Below, piece after piece: positions 15,965-23,804 of a stretch of 31,061 nucleotides of DNA. A model generated the notes under the pieces. That model was not told the origin of the DNA. It made no database searches and saw only the letters and a list, made by a program, of their open reading frames with translations. The first letter of the stretch is position 1. Every line of letters begins with the position of its first letter. Made by a program: the position numbers and the translations under genes. The stretch comes from Candidatus Poseidonia alphae (GTDB lineage: Archaea > Thermoplasmatota > Poseidoniia > Poseidoniales > Poseidoniaceae): assembly GCA_002505405.1 (NCBI GenBank), contig DAVD01000042.1, positions 43,134 through 74,194 on the forward strand, read 5' to 3'.

Positions 15965-16393
15965 TCAGCGGACTGGCTTCTCCTTTCGTCCTCGGACCAT
16001 TTCGTCAAGGGAAACTCCGTTGACTTGAATGACCTTGTAGCGGACACCTGGAATATCTCCGTACGAACGCCCCATGCGTCCGCCGATACCTTCAACCATC
16101 ACTTCATCGTGTTCGTCGATGAAGTTGATTGCACCGTCGCCGGGAGCGAAAGCAGTGAGTTTGTTTCCGTTCTTAATCAAAGAGATTTTGACAGCCTTAC
16201 GGATTCCTGAGTTGGGTTGCTTGGCTTCGATACCGACTTTTTCGATAACGATTCCCTTAGCTTGAGTGGACCCAGCAAGCGGGTCGTGCTTGGCTCGGGA
16301 CTTGAGCATGCGCTTCTTATATCGACGATCTGACCAACGGAATTTTTGTCGGTCTTTTGCCATTTTGGCGCCTGCAAAAAGTCCTCTACCCAT
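15965..16393 (-). CDS. rps12: 30S ribosomal protein S12 (uS12)
   Basis: A 142-residue archaeal uS12, part of the decoding centre. The diagnostic EAKQPNSGIRKAVKISLIKNG segment, the following FAPGDGAINFIDEHDEV, and GDIPGVRYKVIQVNGVSL are all present, with a basic N-terminus. The ATG at 16393 has a GGGTGAT ribosome binding site four bases upstream (16404-16398); two start codons just upstream are too close to it. A TATA-like box stands at the expected distance. S12 leads the S12-S7 unit; the RNA polymerase and NusA genes that precede S12 in many archaea are not here, since the upstream neighbour is a divergent UbiD-family gene. Confidence 0.96.
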   Translation of the reverse strand: MGRGLFAGAKMAKDRQKFRWSDRRYKKRMLKSRAKHDPLAGSTQAKGIVIEKVGIEAKQPNSGIRKAVKISLIKNGNKLTAFAPGDGAINFIDEHDEVMVEGIGGRMGRSYGDIPGVRYKVIQVNGVSLDEMVRGRKEKPVR

Positions 16394-16432
16394 AATCATC
16401 ACCCATTGAGCAGTTCGCCGACTTGCCGCCCC

Positions 16433-16440
16433 TATTTAAT
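16433..16440 (-). promoter_or_regulatory. Promoter (TATA box) of the S12-S7 operon
   Basis: ATTAAATA on the minus strand lies about 40 bases before the S12 ATG. A start site about 25 bases downstream, near 16411, would give an 18-base leader that carries the GGGTGAT ribosome binding site. Spacing and sequence both fit an archaeal core promoter. The remaining part of the 155-base divergent gap, on the UbiD side, shows T-rich stretches but no clear second TATA box. Confidence 0.5.
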
Positions 16441-16548
16441 CAAATCCCTTAATCACAACGCTTTCATGGCGGCGTCATTCGTTTTTTTGCATCCCAATCC
16501 TTTCATTTTTTGAACAACATTCAAGCGAGTCCGACCGCTGGCGACACT

Positions 16549-17820
16549 ATGGCCTTCAGAGACCATCTCGGTGCTGCTTCGATAGAAGACAGGGAAATCA
16601 GCCTAAGCCACGGCATGTTGAACCATTCCCAAGCGAGTGGCCATGCCATGACCGTGTTCACGAATATTTCGGAATGCCCGGGGCACAGGGCTGCCGTCAA
16701 CATGTTGACTCGGGACCGTTTGTGCGCTGCGATAGGAATTGAACCAGAAGCGTACATTGACACCCTTGGTTGGGCCATGTCAAATCCAAGTACGCCTGAA
16801 ACTGTGAGTCCTCAGGAAGCCCCATGTATGGAAAACCAGCAAAAGCAGGTTGACCTTGTAGCTCTCCCAATCCCACACCACTGGCCAGAGGACCGTGGCC
16901 GATATTCCTCAGCCAGCATCATCATTGCAGAAGACAATGGGATACGAAATGTTTCCTTCCACCGTCAATTTTTGAGAGATAAAACTCACCTCGTCGTTCG
17001 TCTTGTCCCACGCCACTTGCGAACCATGGTGATGGAGGCAAGAAAAGAAGGACGTGAGGTTTCTATTGCTGTCGTCAATGGACCGGACCCCGTCGTGCTT
17101 CTGGCTGCTGCGATGTCATTCAACGATAATATCGATGAGCTAACCATTGCCGCGACATTGCACGAAAAATTATACAACAAGCCTCTGAAATTGGTTGAAT
17201 TGCCCAACGGTATCCATGCACCTGCAGACGCAGAATATGTCATGTGGGGACGGATCACTTCGGAGGATGATGACGAAGGACCGTATGTTGACATTACAGG
17301 TACGGTCGACGACATTCGTCAAGAACCAGTCATCGAAATTGAAGGTGTGAGTCACAGGGACGAACCGATATTCCACGCACTGATACCCGGTGAGGCTGAA
17401 CACAAGACATTGATGGGTCTCCCGCGGGCCCCCACCATTAAGGCTGCAGTCAATGAAGTCGTTGAGTGTGTTGACGTACACATGACTGAGGGAGGATGCG
17501 GCTGGCTTGGTGCTGTATTGAAGATAAGGAAAGTCAACGCCGACGATGGAATGAAGGCTATTGAGGCAGCCTTTGCAGGGCACAAAAGCATGAAGATCGT
17601 CACCGTCGTGGATGAAGACATTGACATTACTGACCCCGTTCGCGTAGAGTGGGCGATGATGACTCGCTGGCAACCCGACAAGGACACACTAATTCTCTCT
17701 CATCAAAAAGGAAGTTCTCTTGACCCTTCACGTTATGCGGATGGAAACACATCAAAGATTGGATACGATGCTACCATTGATTTTGGTGTTGACCGCAAAG
17801 GTTTCATGTCCGTTCAATAA
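16549..17820 (+). CDS. UbiD-family prenylated-FMN decarboxylase; candidate anhydromevalonate phosphate decarboxylase
   Basis: A 423-residue UbiD-family protein. Recognisable parts are PIPHHWPEDRGRYSSASIIIAED with the prenyl-FMN-binding region, then NVSFHRQFLRDKTHLVVRLVPRHL, a central PVVLLAAAMSF, the EIEGVSHRDEPIFHALIPG stretch and the C-terminal GGCGWLGAVLKI. Members decarboxylate unsaturated acids using prenylated FMN. In many archaea one UbiD homologue makes isopentenyl phosphate from trans-anhydromevalonate 5-phosphate, the substrate supply for IPK, which is encoded in this window; I consider this the leading role but quinone or aromatic-acid decarboxylation remains possible. The start is the ATG at 16549 (MAFRDHL is a usual UbiD opening); a TTG at 16510 is in frame. 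No ribosome binding site is seen. A helical-repeat gene follows nine bases later. Confidence 0.85.
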   Translation: MAFRDHLGAASIEDREISLSHGMLNHSQASGHAMTVFTNISECPGHRAAVNMLTRDRLCAAIGIEPEAYIDTLGWAMSNPSTPETVSPQEAPCMENQQKQVDLVALPIPHHWPEDRGRYSSASIIIAEDNGIRNVSFHRQFLRDKTHLVVRLVPRHLRTMVMEARKEGREVSIAVVNGPDPVVLLAAAMSFNDNIDELTIAATLHEKLYNKPLKLVELPNGIHAPADAEYVMWGRITSEDDDEGPYVDITGTVDDIRQEPVIEIEGVSHRDEPIFHALIPGEAEHKTLMGLPRAPTIKAAVNEVVECVDVHMTEGGCGWLGAVLKIRKVNADDGMKAIEAAFAGHKSMKIVTVVDEDIDITDPVRVEWAMMTRWQPDKDTLILSHQKGSSLDPSRYADGNTSKIGYDATIDFGVDRKGFMSVQ

Positions 17821-17829
17821 GGTGATGAC

Positions 17830-18849
17830 ATGGTTGACAGCCAGGACCTGCTTCAGCATCCAAGACGGAACCTTGGGAATCGCTACAGGTCATCAGCACA
17901 AAAATTTGCATCATTGGCTCAGAAAGACCCCGAACGGGCCCGAGAAAATTTTGCATGGGCGGAGCAAAATGCGCGACAAGCCATCCTCCACGACTTTACG
18001 GATGAACGAAACTGGCGTTGTCTTGCAGAGCTCAAAGTTTCAAACAAGGACGGAGACGGATTGCATGCAGTCATGGAAGATGTCTTCTCCATATTGGGGC
18101 GAGACCCCGAACATCTTGACCAACTGAAGGGTATCGATTTTCTCGCGGTCGGAAGGGAACTTCTTGAGGCAGCATTTTCACGGGATCCACTTGACCCCGA
18201 CTCTTGGTGGTCGTTGATTACGGAAAGTGAAGCGAACAAAGAGGAACCGTCACCCTATACCATTACATTATCTGAATTTTCTGAACGATGCAAGCGCCTT
18301 GATTTCCGAGACCAACGTGCAAACATTGTATTCGGCAGAAGATTGGAACGGATTCGGACCTCTGGGAATGAAAATTTATTCATTGAACTCGCCCGACATT
18401 TACTCGCTCACCGACCAAACAATCACGAGTTGTGGATGGAAATGGGTAGATTGCACGAACGGCGGGAAGAAATCGATGATGCCTGGTCCTGTTACGACCA
18501 CGTGCAACAGTTGCGACCTCACATGGACGTGAGAGATCAATTCCTTACCCGCTTGAAAGGAAGTATGGACGGCAAAGATGTGACTCCCTGGTCGGGGCCA
18601 TCGGTTACCCATCGGGACGCATTTTTAGAAAACATGGTGGCTCTAACGAAACGTGTTTCCACTCAAGAGCTAATTTCAACCGAAGAGGTCGAAGAGGAAA
18701 CGGCTACCGCACCCCTCGACCAAGTGCGCCTTGAGGCGTTAATGGTTGCAGAGGACTACCAACAGGCATTCTTCATGGCTCGACGATTGGTTGCTAACGG
18801 TGAGGATTGGGCTGAAGAGATTCTCCGAGAGATTCAACAAAAGATGTGA
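17830..18849 (+). CDS. TPR-like helical-repeat protein
   Basis: A 339-residue soluble protein of unknown function. It is rich in helices and contains TPR-like pairs: ERARENFAWAEQNARQAILHD with DERNWRCLAELKV near residues 35-72, and LARHLLAHRPNNHELWMEMGRLHERREEIDDAWSCYDHV near 195-235. The C-terminus has another helical pair after an acidic linker (EEVEEETA). TPR arrays bind protein partners, so a scaffold role is likely. A GGTGATGAC ribosome binding sequence directly precedes the ATG. It is nine bases after the UbiD gene and six before the Nudix gene, so the three are probably one operon. No target can be inferred. Confidence 0.7.
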   Translation: MVDSQDLLQHPRRNLGNRYRSSAQKFASLAQKDPERARENFAWAEQNARQAILHDFTDERNWRCLAELKVSNKDGDGLHAVMEDVFSILGRDPEHLDQLKGIDFLAVGRELLEAAFSRDPLDPDSWWSLITESEANKEEPSPYTITLSEFSERCKRLDFRDQRANIVFGRRLERIRTSGNENLFIELARHLLAHRPNNHELWMEMGRLHERREEIDDAWSCYDHVQQLRPHMDVRDQFLTRLKGSMDGKDVTPWSGPSVTHRDAFLENMVALTKRVSTQELISTEEVEEETATAPLDQVRLEALMVAEDYQQAFFMARRLVANGEDWAEEILREIQQKM

Positions 18850-18855
18850 ACGGCC

Positions 18856-19275
18856 ATGGCTGAAGAACGCCCTATTTTCGCTCTTGCATGGGTTACATGT
18901 GAAGGTGAACCTCTCACTCCGATGGGCCATGGCGGCAGAATACTGTTCGTTGAACATCCTCAACGAGGCTGGGAGATACCAGGCGGTCATCTCGAGGAAA
19001 ATGAGGACCCAGAGGATGCACTGCTACGAGAATTACAAGAAGAGACAGGGACGGTCGGAAGGCTGGTGTCTTGGAACAAAACCTACTATCCAAAAGGATG
19101 GGTCGGGCATGTCATCATCCCATCAACTGAGAAATCTTCGTGGACGGTTAACGATGACAAAGTTACTGAAGTCAAATGGTGGAGACAGACTCCATCAGTG
19201 ATTGAATGGACTGTTGAAGAATTTGAAGATCTCGCCAACTACTTTTCTCGTTCATCAAAGAAGAGTCAAGGTTGA
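18856..19275 (+). CDS. Nudix hydrolase
   Basis: A 139-residue Nudix hydrolase. The Nudix box runs from Gly44 to Gly65 (GHLEENE, then RELQEETG) and has all consensus residues, including the metal-binding REx2EE. Such enzymes cleave nucleoside diphosphate-linked compounds; the GWEIPGGHLE context resembles the MutT/8-oxo-dGTP and ADP-ribose groups, but substrate cannot be assigned. It starts six bases after the helical-repeat gene. Its last 21 bases overlap the end of the opposite-strand gene. Confidence 0.88.
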   Translation: MAEERPIFALAWVTCEGEPLTPMGHGGRILFVEHPQRGWEIPGGHLEENEDPEDALLRELQEETGTVGRLVSWNKTYYPKGWVGHVIIPSTEKSSWTVNDDKVTEVKWWRQTPSVIEWTVEEFEDLANYFSRSSKKSQG

Positions 19276-20325
19276 AAGACGGCTTGCCCAAGCCATTCTT
19301 GCTGTTTCATCGCTGTCATCACAGCAGGCTTGTGCAACCGCAGCCAGCATTGGGTCTTGGACTTCATCGGGATTGGACATCAAATCGTTGAACACTTCCA
19401 TTCGATTCATCTTGTGAGCAATCAAGAGCATGGCCCTAACATCCGGGCGTTCAGGACCGCCGAATCCTTGCTCCATGTGTTCGATGCACCATTCAAATAT
19501 GCCAGTCACATCGCTCATTTGTACAGCGAGAACGGGGCGTTCTTCATCAACATCGACCGGTTTGGCTCGTTCAACTTGAACGCTCATGGGTTGAGCGGAA
19601 TCGTCAATGTGGTCCAAAGCGAGTTCAATAAACAATGAACCCCCTTCAATCGCCATTTGGTGTTGGTGGGCGAGGATGGCGTGCTTGTGTGCGTTCCAGG
19701 CATGACGCCCTGCATCAAACATATGCCCGAGTCCGTGCCGAATCCGGCTAGCGCCTAAGCGAGAAATGGCGACGGTCTCGTGTGCGTGGCCACCGGTACG
19801 TGAAATGTCTCCATACACTTGCAGCGCCATGAGATTTTCACCTTGTGCGAGATGGTATGCGGCTTTGTTAAGCAGAGATAAATCGTGGTCCCGGCTTGCA
19901 AGAGCTACGGATTTCAACCGAGTTTCAGCCCATGTCAAGTCTTCATCTGCTCCTTCGACATCTCCGGCCTCATAACGAACGAGTCCCCGCTCCATTCGAA
20001 GCCTGCCTTCAAGAGCAAGGTCTCGTGTTTCTGGATTTCGTGTGATCTCCATGGCTGATTCAATCGGGTCAAGAAGATGGGTGTCTCCAAGCCACCTTCG
20101 GCGAACCAACCCCAAAACAGCTCGCTCAGCAGGAGTCAAAAGCGAATCCATGGTATCAAGCAATTCTGGTGCGTCCAAAAAAAGTGCAGCCTCAGCAAGT
20201 GGTAGCCATGAAGGCCATTCCATCTCAGCCTTCCATTGTTCCAATGTATTGCTATCAACGGGACCCTCAGATCTCCACTTTGATACGAAATGTCCAGGTC
20301 CTTGAGGTGTTTCAATTGTGGTCAT
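19255..20325 (-). CDS. Helical-repeat (TPR-like) protein at the end of the proteasome-exosome operon
   Basis: A 356-residue soluble protein without a recognised family. The centre (about residues 85-220) has TPR-like helix pairs such as LALEGRLRMERGLVRYEAGD with ADEDLTWAETRLK, and LLNKAAYHLAQGENLMALQVYGDI. The C-terminal third is helical and acidic. No signal peptide or transmembrane segment is visible. The start choice is the ATG at 20325, with AGTGAT shortly upstream; a GTG at 20334 and an ATG at 20331 are in frame. It starts right at the stop of the DHH gene, so it is the last gene of that operon and may act with its products. The 3' end overlaps the convergent Nudix gene by 21 bases. Confidence 0.7.
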   Translation of the reverse strand: MTTIETPQGPGHFVSKWRSEGPVDSNTLEQWKAEMEWPSWLPLAEAALFLDAPELLDTMDSLLTPAERAVLGLVRRRWLGDTHLLDPIESAMEITRNPETRDLALEGRLRMERGLVRYEAGDVEGADEDLTWAETRLKSVALASRDHDLSLLNKAAYHLAQGENLMALQVYGDISRTGGHAHETVAISRLGASRIRHGLGHMFDAGRHAWNAHKHAILAHQHQMAIEGGSLFIELALDHIDDSAQPMSVQVERAKPVDVDEERPVLAVQMSDVTGIFEWCIEHMEQGFGGPERPDVRAMLLIAHKMNRMEVFNDLMSNPDEVQDPMLAAVAQACCDDSDETARMAWASRLSTLTLL

Positions 20326-20330
20326 GATCA

Positions 20331-21332
20331 TCACTTCTTGCGCTTAGTTCGGGCCACAGCATCGATAAACGCAGATTCCGCAGCCACTGGGTCGGCTGAA
20401 CCAGACCAGCCTGCAGCACCGTCATGGCCGCCTCCATCCCCACCGATATTGCTTGCAACTTCTGCCATGATTTCGCCGAGGTGTAAACCATGATTGACAC
20501 TGGAACGTGGAGCCCTAACGGTAAGACGGGTTTGACCGTCTCTTTGTCGGGTCACTACGACTGCATCCGCACCGATGGAAGAGAGGAGTGATGCTACCTT
20601 ACCCTCAAGTGTTCCACAGCGTGTACGAACAAGAGACCATGGGCCTGCTTCTGTTAATTCAGCCCGATTCATACCCCTTAAAATTGCACCTCGTTCACTC
20701 GGAGAGATGGTTTCTTCTTCTATGAATTGAATGAAGGACTGATAGTCAATATTGCTGTGCTTAATCAAGGATCCTGCGGTTGAAAACGAACCGTGATTTG
20801 CATGACGAAAGCGACCCGTGTCGGTGATCAGCCCTGCAAGTAAAAATTCACACACTTGAGGGGTAAGGGATGATTCGGAGTATCTGAAGAGATAATCTGC
20901 TACCAACTCTGTTGTTGCTTTAACTTCCCAACGCAGTGCAATGTCGTTCTCACCCAAGTTCCATTCATTGGTCGCATGGTGGTCCAAAATACACTTCGGA
21001 ACATCCGGTAGTGAGAGTCCCGTTTGACTTTCAGCCGCAGCATCAACGACAACGATACCTGCGAGATCTACCGGCCAAGAACGGTGATTGTGATTCAATT
21101 TTCGAAAGGGCGCGCGGTGATGTTCAACCATCCGCTTTGCAACCCTCCCTAAGTGGAGCCCGCAAGCCATTAAGTGAGGATGCGATGATGCTAAGGCAAC
21201 GGCAGAACCCACGGTATCCATATCCCCATTCTTTCCTGTAATCACAGCCACTGGACCTCGTTTAACTGCCGTCATGAGCCACGTATGAAAGGAATCGAGG
21301 TCCTCAACACGTCCCACATCAGTTAAACTCAT
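20331..21332 (-). CDS. DHH/DHHA1-family phosphoesterase (RecJ/NrnA-like)
   Basis: A 333-residue DHH-superfamily phosphoesterase. The metal-binding motifs are present: NGDMDTVGSA (35-44), VVVDAA (about 95-100), the signature DHH at 117-119, and LITDTGRFRH. The C-terminal DHHA1 domain has the substrate-binding glycine-rich GGDGGGHDGAAGW. This fits the oligoribonuclease/nanoRNase and archaeal RecJ-like group, which degrade short RNA or single-stranded DNA, or cyclic dinucleotides in some members. Its place after prefoldin in the exosome superoperon is conserved in many archaea and favours an RNA-linked role. It overlaps the prefoldin stop by ATGA. Confidence 0.88.
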   Translation of the reverse strand: MSLTDVGRVEDLDSFHTWLMTAVKRGPVAVITGKNGDMDTVGSAVALASSHPHLMACGLHLGRVAKRMVEHHRAPFRKLNHNHRSWPVDLAGIVVVDAAAESQTGLSLPDVPKCILDHHATNEWNLGENDIALRWEVKATTELVADYLFRYSESSLTPQVCEFLLAGLITDTGRFRHANHGSFSTAGSLIKHSNIDYQSFIQFIEEETISPSERGAILRGMNRAELTEAGPWSLVRTRCGTLEGKVASLLSSIGADAVVVTRQRDGQTRLTVRAPRSSVNHGLHLGEIMAEVASNIGGDGGGHDGAAGWSGSADPVAAESAFIDAVARTKRKK

Positions 21333-21646
21333 TCTTGAGCCCCTTGAAGTGATTTCTTGAGTTCATCATAGGTTTGAACCAATTGAAGTTCACGCTCAGT
21401 GAACCGTTCCAAGTGAACATTGAGCGCTGAGAGTGTTTGTTGTAATTCTGAGATCAAGGCCTCGCGGTCGGCAACTTCAACCAAGACGCCACCGAGTTGC
21501 CGATGGAGCGCAAGATGATCCGGTTGATTTTGAACGGCGGTAATGGTTCCTTCAAGTTCTTGGACTTGAGCACGAACGCTGCTGACTTGTTGACGAGCAG
21601 CCTGAACTTCTCCGACCACCAATTGAAGTTGCTCTAGATTCTCCAT
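21329..21646 (-). CDS. pfdB: Prefoldin beta subunit
   Basis: A 105-residue protein made of two long heptad-rich helices (about 1-45 and 65-105) around a short hairpin, the build of prefoldin beta. The hexamer of two alpha and four beta subunits hands unfolded proteins to the thermosome. Sequence matches are moderate, but the position between pcc1 and the DHH gene is the standard archaeal order and makes the call firm. The ATG at 21646 is preceded by GGTGAGAGC; an upstream in-frame start at 21682 would overlap the pcc1 stop. It is somewhat shorter than the usual 115-125 residues. Confidence 0.85.
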   Translation of the reverse strand: MENLEQLQLVVGEVQAARQQVSSVRAQVQELEGTITAVQNQPDHLALHRQLGGVLVEVADREALISELQQTLSALNVHLERFTERELQLVQTYDELKKSLQGAQE

Positions 21647-21678
21647 GCTCTCACCTGTTTGTTGGACCGAGCGATGGT

Positions 21679-21903
21679 TCAAGAATGCTTTGCGAAGACC
21701 TTCAACACTTCATCCGTTGCAATCAAGCCACGCATCCTTGTGTTCCACATGGCTCGTAGGTCTTTGCATTTTGGCTCTGTGAGGTTAAACTCGAACGAAT
21801 CATCGTCAATCCATGCTGTTGGGCAATCGGTTGCCAGTGCTGCACAGAGTGACTGTGTATCAAGTTGAGACCTTGAGCAAACGCTTAGAGAAAGGTGCCA
21901 CAT
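21679..21903 (-). CDS. KEOPS subunit Pcc1-like protein
   Basis: A 74-residue protein with the Pcc1 pattern: an N-terminal strand, a helix (DTQSLCAALATD), a middle strand (SFEFNLTE) and the C-terminal helix LRAMWNTRMRGLIATDEVLKV, which matches the LRaxxNsxxR dimer helix of the family. Pcc1 dimerises the KEOPS complex that adds the N6-threonylcarbamoyl group to tRNA A37. The gene lies between eL43 and prefoldin beta, the normal place in archaeal superoperons. It begins 21 bases after the eL43 stop. Confidence 0.78.
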   Translation of the reverse strand: MWHLSLSVCSRSQLDTQSLCAALATDCPTAWIDDDSFEFNLTEPKCKDLRAMWNTRMRGLIATDEVLKVFAKHS

Positions 21904-21924
21904 ATCGACACCGCCAAGTGATGC

Positions 21925-22290
21925 TCACTCTTCTTCTTCGCTGGCGTGCATGCCTTCTGCGAGCTCTCGCTCGTAGTTCATTGCTGCTTCTTGAGCAATA
22001 AAGGCCATGTCAGCGGTGGTTGCACCGTCAACGGACCGACGTAGAATTCTGTTGTTGGCTTCGGATGCTCGGGTGAACGGCTCCCATGCGCCACCAGCAA
22101 ATGTGTGGTCGCACTTCTTGCAAACCCAAATGCCGACAGATTGGCGTTCGACCTTTTGGTATTGACAAACAGGACAGGTGTATTTACGAGAACGCTTGGC
22201 CATTGCTGAACCTGCGTTTCGACGTACTGATACACCATATCGTGCACCAAATCGTGCTGTTGCTCCGGCTTTTTGTGTTCGCTTTGCCAA
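21925..22290 (-). CDS. rpl37ae: 50S ribosomal protein eL43 (L37Ae)
   Basis: A 121-residue eL43 with the usual AKRTQKAGATARFGARYG opening and a zinc ribbon made by CPVC and CKKC about 18 residues apart, followed by GGAWEP. The start is a TTG placed directly after the rrp42 stop: the first 29 residues belong to the family, so the first ATG (inside, before AKRSRKYTC) would remove a conserved part. A GAGGAGGGG ribosome binding site overlaps the end of rrp42. The C-terminus carries about 30 extra residues ending in an acidic ASEEEE tail, longer than the usual 85-95 residue protein. Confidence 0.93.
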   Translation of the reverse strand: MAKRTQKAGATARFGARYGVSVRRNAGSAMAKRSRKYTCPVCQYQKVERQSVGIWVCKKCDHTFAGGAWEPFTRASEANNRILRRSVDGATTADMAFIAQEAAMNYERELAEGMHASEEEE

Positions 22291-23076
22291 TCAGTTCCCC
22301 TCCTCTTTTGCTACGAGTTTTCGAAGTTCAACACAGTGCTTCTGAGCCTCATCGAATATCTCAGCAAACTCAGCGGGAGTGAAGACCCCTTTTAGCCCCT
22401 TCTGTAATGAGTGGAGGTGGCCCTCATCTCCGAGAGTAATGTGAATGCGCTCATCGCCTCCCAATTCCTCTTCTTCTGATGGGTCGTAAACAAATCGGCC
22501 ACCTGCTCGAGTGAAGGACGCCATAATCGGAGTGCTGCTCACTTGTAATTTGTGATCTTCACCAACATCGAAGCGTTCTGCGGGAACAACCGCAGTGCGC
22601 AATGCTGCAATAGCGGCGAGTCCACAGGCATCGAAGATGTTGCCTTGATCGGAAAGGACGTGAATGTCAATCATGACACCCCAAACTTTCTCACCAGGCA
22701 CAATGCACAGACTTTCCATGTCAATGCATCCTGATTCGCGAATTCCACGGTCAACCACACGGCTAAGTTCAATGGATTGAGGTGATGGAGGGCCTGGTTC
22801 GTACTTTCGTCCAGCCACAGGTCGGAGTTCTGCTCCACACATGAGGGAACCCTGAGTCGGGCGGTCTGGCCAAGGTGTACGAAGTTCGAACTTGACTCCT
22901 GCGTAAACGATGGTTCCACCCATGGTGACCTTTGCAGATCCTTCAGCGTTGTAGAGACAATCGGTTTCGAGAGTAAGTTCACGCGCTTCCCATCGGCCAC
23001 GGCCATCAAGACGAGCATCTTCTTCTGCAAGGCGAGCAAGTTCCTGTCGTAGCAAACTGGGGACGAGTTGAGGCAT
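22291..23076 (-). CDS. rrp42: Exosome complex subunit Rrp42
   Basis: A 261-residue RNase PH-fold protein of the Rrp42 type, the non-catalytic partner of Rrp41 in the hexameric ring of the archaeal exosome. Features are RLDGRGRWEARELTLE, the AEGSAKVTMGGTIVYAGVK strand pair, SRVVDRGIRESGCID and VMIDIHVLSDQGNIFDACGLAAIAAL, which is characteristic of Rrp42. It lacks the catalytic aspartate pair of Rrp41, as expected. Its ATG overlaps the rrp41 stop by one base (TGATG), and its stop touches the eL43 start. Confidence 0.95.
   Translation of the reverse strand: MPQLVPSLLRQELARLAEEDARLDGRGRWEARELTLETDCLYNAEGSAKVTMGGTIVYAGVKFELRTPWPDRPTQGSLMCGAELRPVAGRKYEPGPPSPQSIELSRVVDRGIRESGCIDMESLCIVPGEKVWGVMIDIHVLSDQGNIFDACGLAAIAALRTAVVPAERFDVGEDHKLQVSSTPIMASFTRAGGRFVYDPSEEEELGGDERIHITLGDEGHLHSLQKGLKGVFTPAEFAEIFDEAQKHCVELRKLVAKEEGN
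22297..22305 (-). promoter_or_regulatory. Strong ribosome binding site for the TTG start of eL43
   Basis: GAGGAGGGG on the minus strand lies six bases before the TTG at 22290, inside the last codons of rrp42. It supports the non-ATG start and suggests that a weak start codon is compensated by a strong Shine-Dalgarno match. Confidence 0.6.
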
Positions 23077-23804
23077 CAGGCCTCACCTCCTTCGTAGCGT
23101 CGTTGCAAGGCATCGACCATGATTTCATGAATTTCCTTTGCAGCCTTGAAATTGTATTCCATGGCGAGATTGAATTCATCGGGAGAAAGGTCACCGTCCA
23201 TCTGAAGGAACGCTATTTCTCCGGTATTGGGTAGAATTCCAACCGGAAGGTCAGCCTGACCGTAGTTGTCTTCTGCTTTGTCGAGGTCAAGCACAACTGT
23301 GTCCTCAATTTTTCCAGAAGCAACGCCAACAATCAAGTCGCGCATCGGGATTCCAGCGTCTGCAAGTGCAACAGCAGCAGCGGTGAGACCAGCACACCGA
23401 GTACCGGCTTCGGCTGCAAGAATTTCAATTTCAACTCGGATTTTGGAGCGAGGATATCGTTCAACGAGAACAACCGATTCCAGTGCTTCAGCAGTTACCT
23501 TGGAAATCTCACGAGAACGTCGGTTGAATCCGGGACGAATTCGGTCAGATGTTGAGAAAGGCGCCATGTTGTAGCGGACATCAATAACCGCTCGGTCTTG
23601 GCGTTGAATCTTTCTTGGGTGTGCTTCCATAGGGCCATAAACAGCTGCGACAGCAACGTTGAGGCCGTGAGTAACCATGGCTGAACCATCGGCAGCAGGT
23701 AGAACACCTGCTTCAATTTTCATCGGTCGCATTTCATCCAGTTTTCGCCCGTCGAGGCGAGAACCATCGTCTTGTAGTAGTTGTATATCTCCGTATCCGC
23801 CCAT
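23076..23804 (-). CDS. rrp41: Exosome complex catalytic subunit Rrp41
   Basis: A 242-residue RNase PH-fold protein, the phosphorolytic 3'-5' exoribonuclease subunit of the exosome. RLDGRKLDEMRPMKIEAGVL opens the fold; RRSREISKVTAEALESVV carries the RNA and phosphate-contacting arginines; AGTRCAGLTAAAVALADAGIPM and the catalytic-site segment LDLDKAEDNYGQADLPVG follow. Length is typical. It begins at the rrp4 stop (TAATG, one-base overlap) and ends at the rrp42 start, so translation of the three exosome subunits is probably coupled. Confidence 0.96.
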   Translation of the reverse strand: MGGYGDIQLLQDDGSRLDGRKLDEMRPMKIEAGVLPAADGSAMVTHGLNVAVAAVYGPMEAHPRKIQRQDRAVIDVRYNMAPFSTSDRIRPGFNRRSREISKVTAEALESVVLVERYPRSKIRVEIEILAAEAGTRCAGLTAAAVALADAGIPMRDLIVGVASGKIEDTVVLDLDKAEDNYGQADLPVGILPNTGEIAFLQMDGDLSPDEFNLAMEYNFKAAKEIHEIMVDALQRRYEGGEA

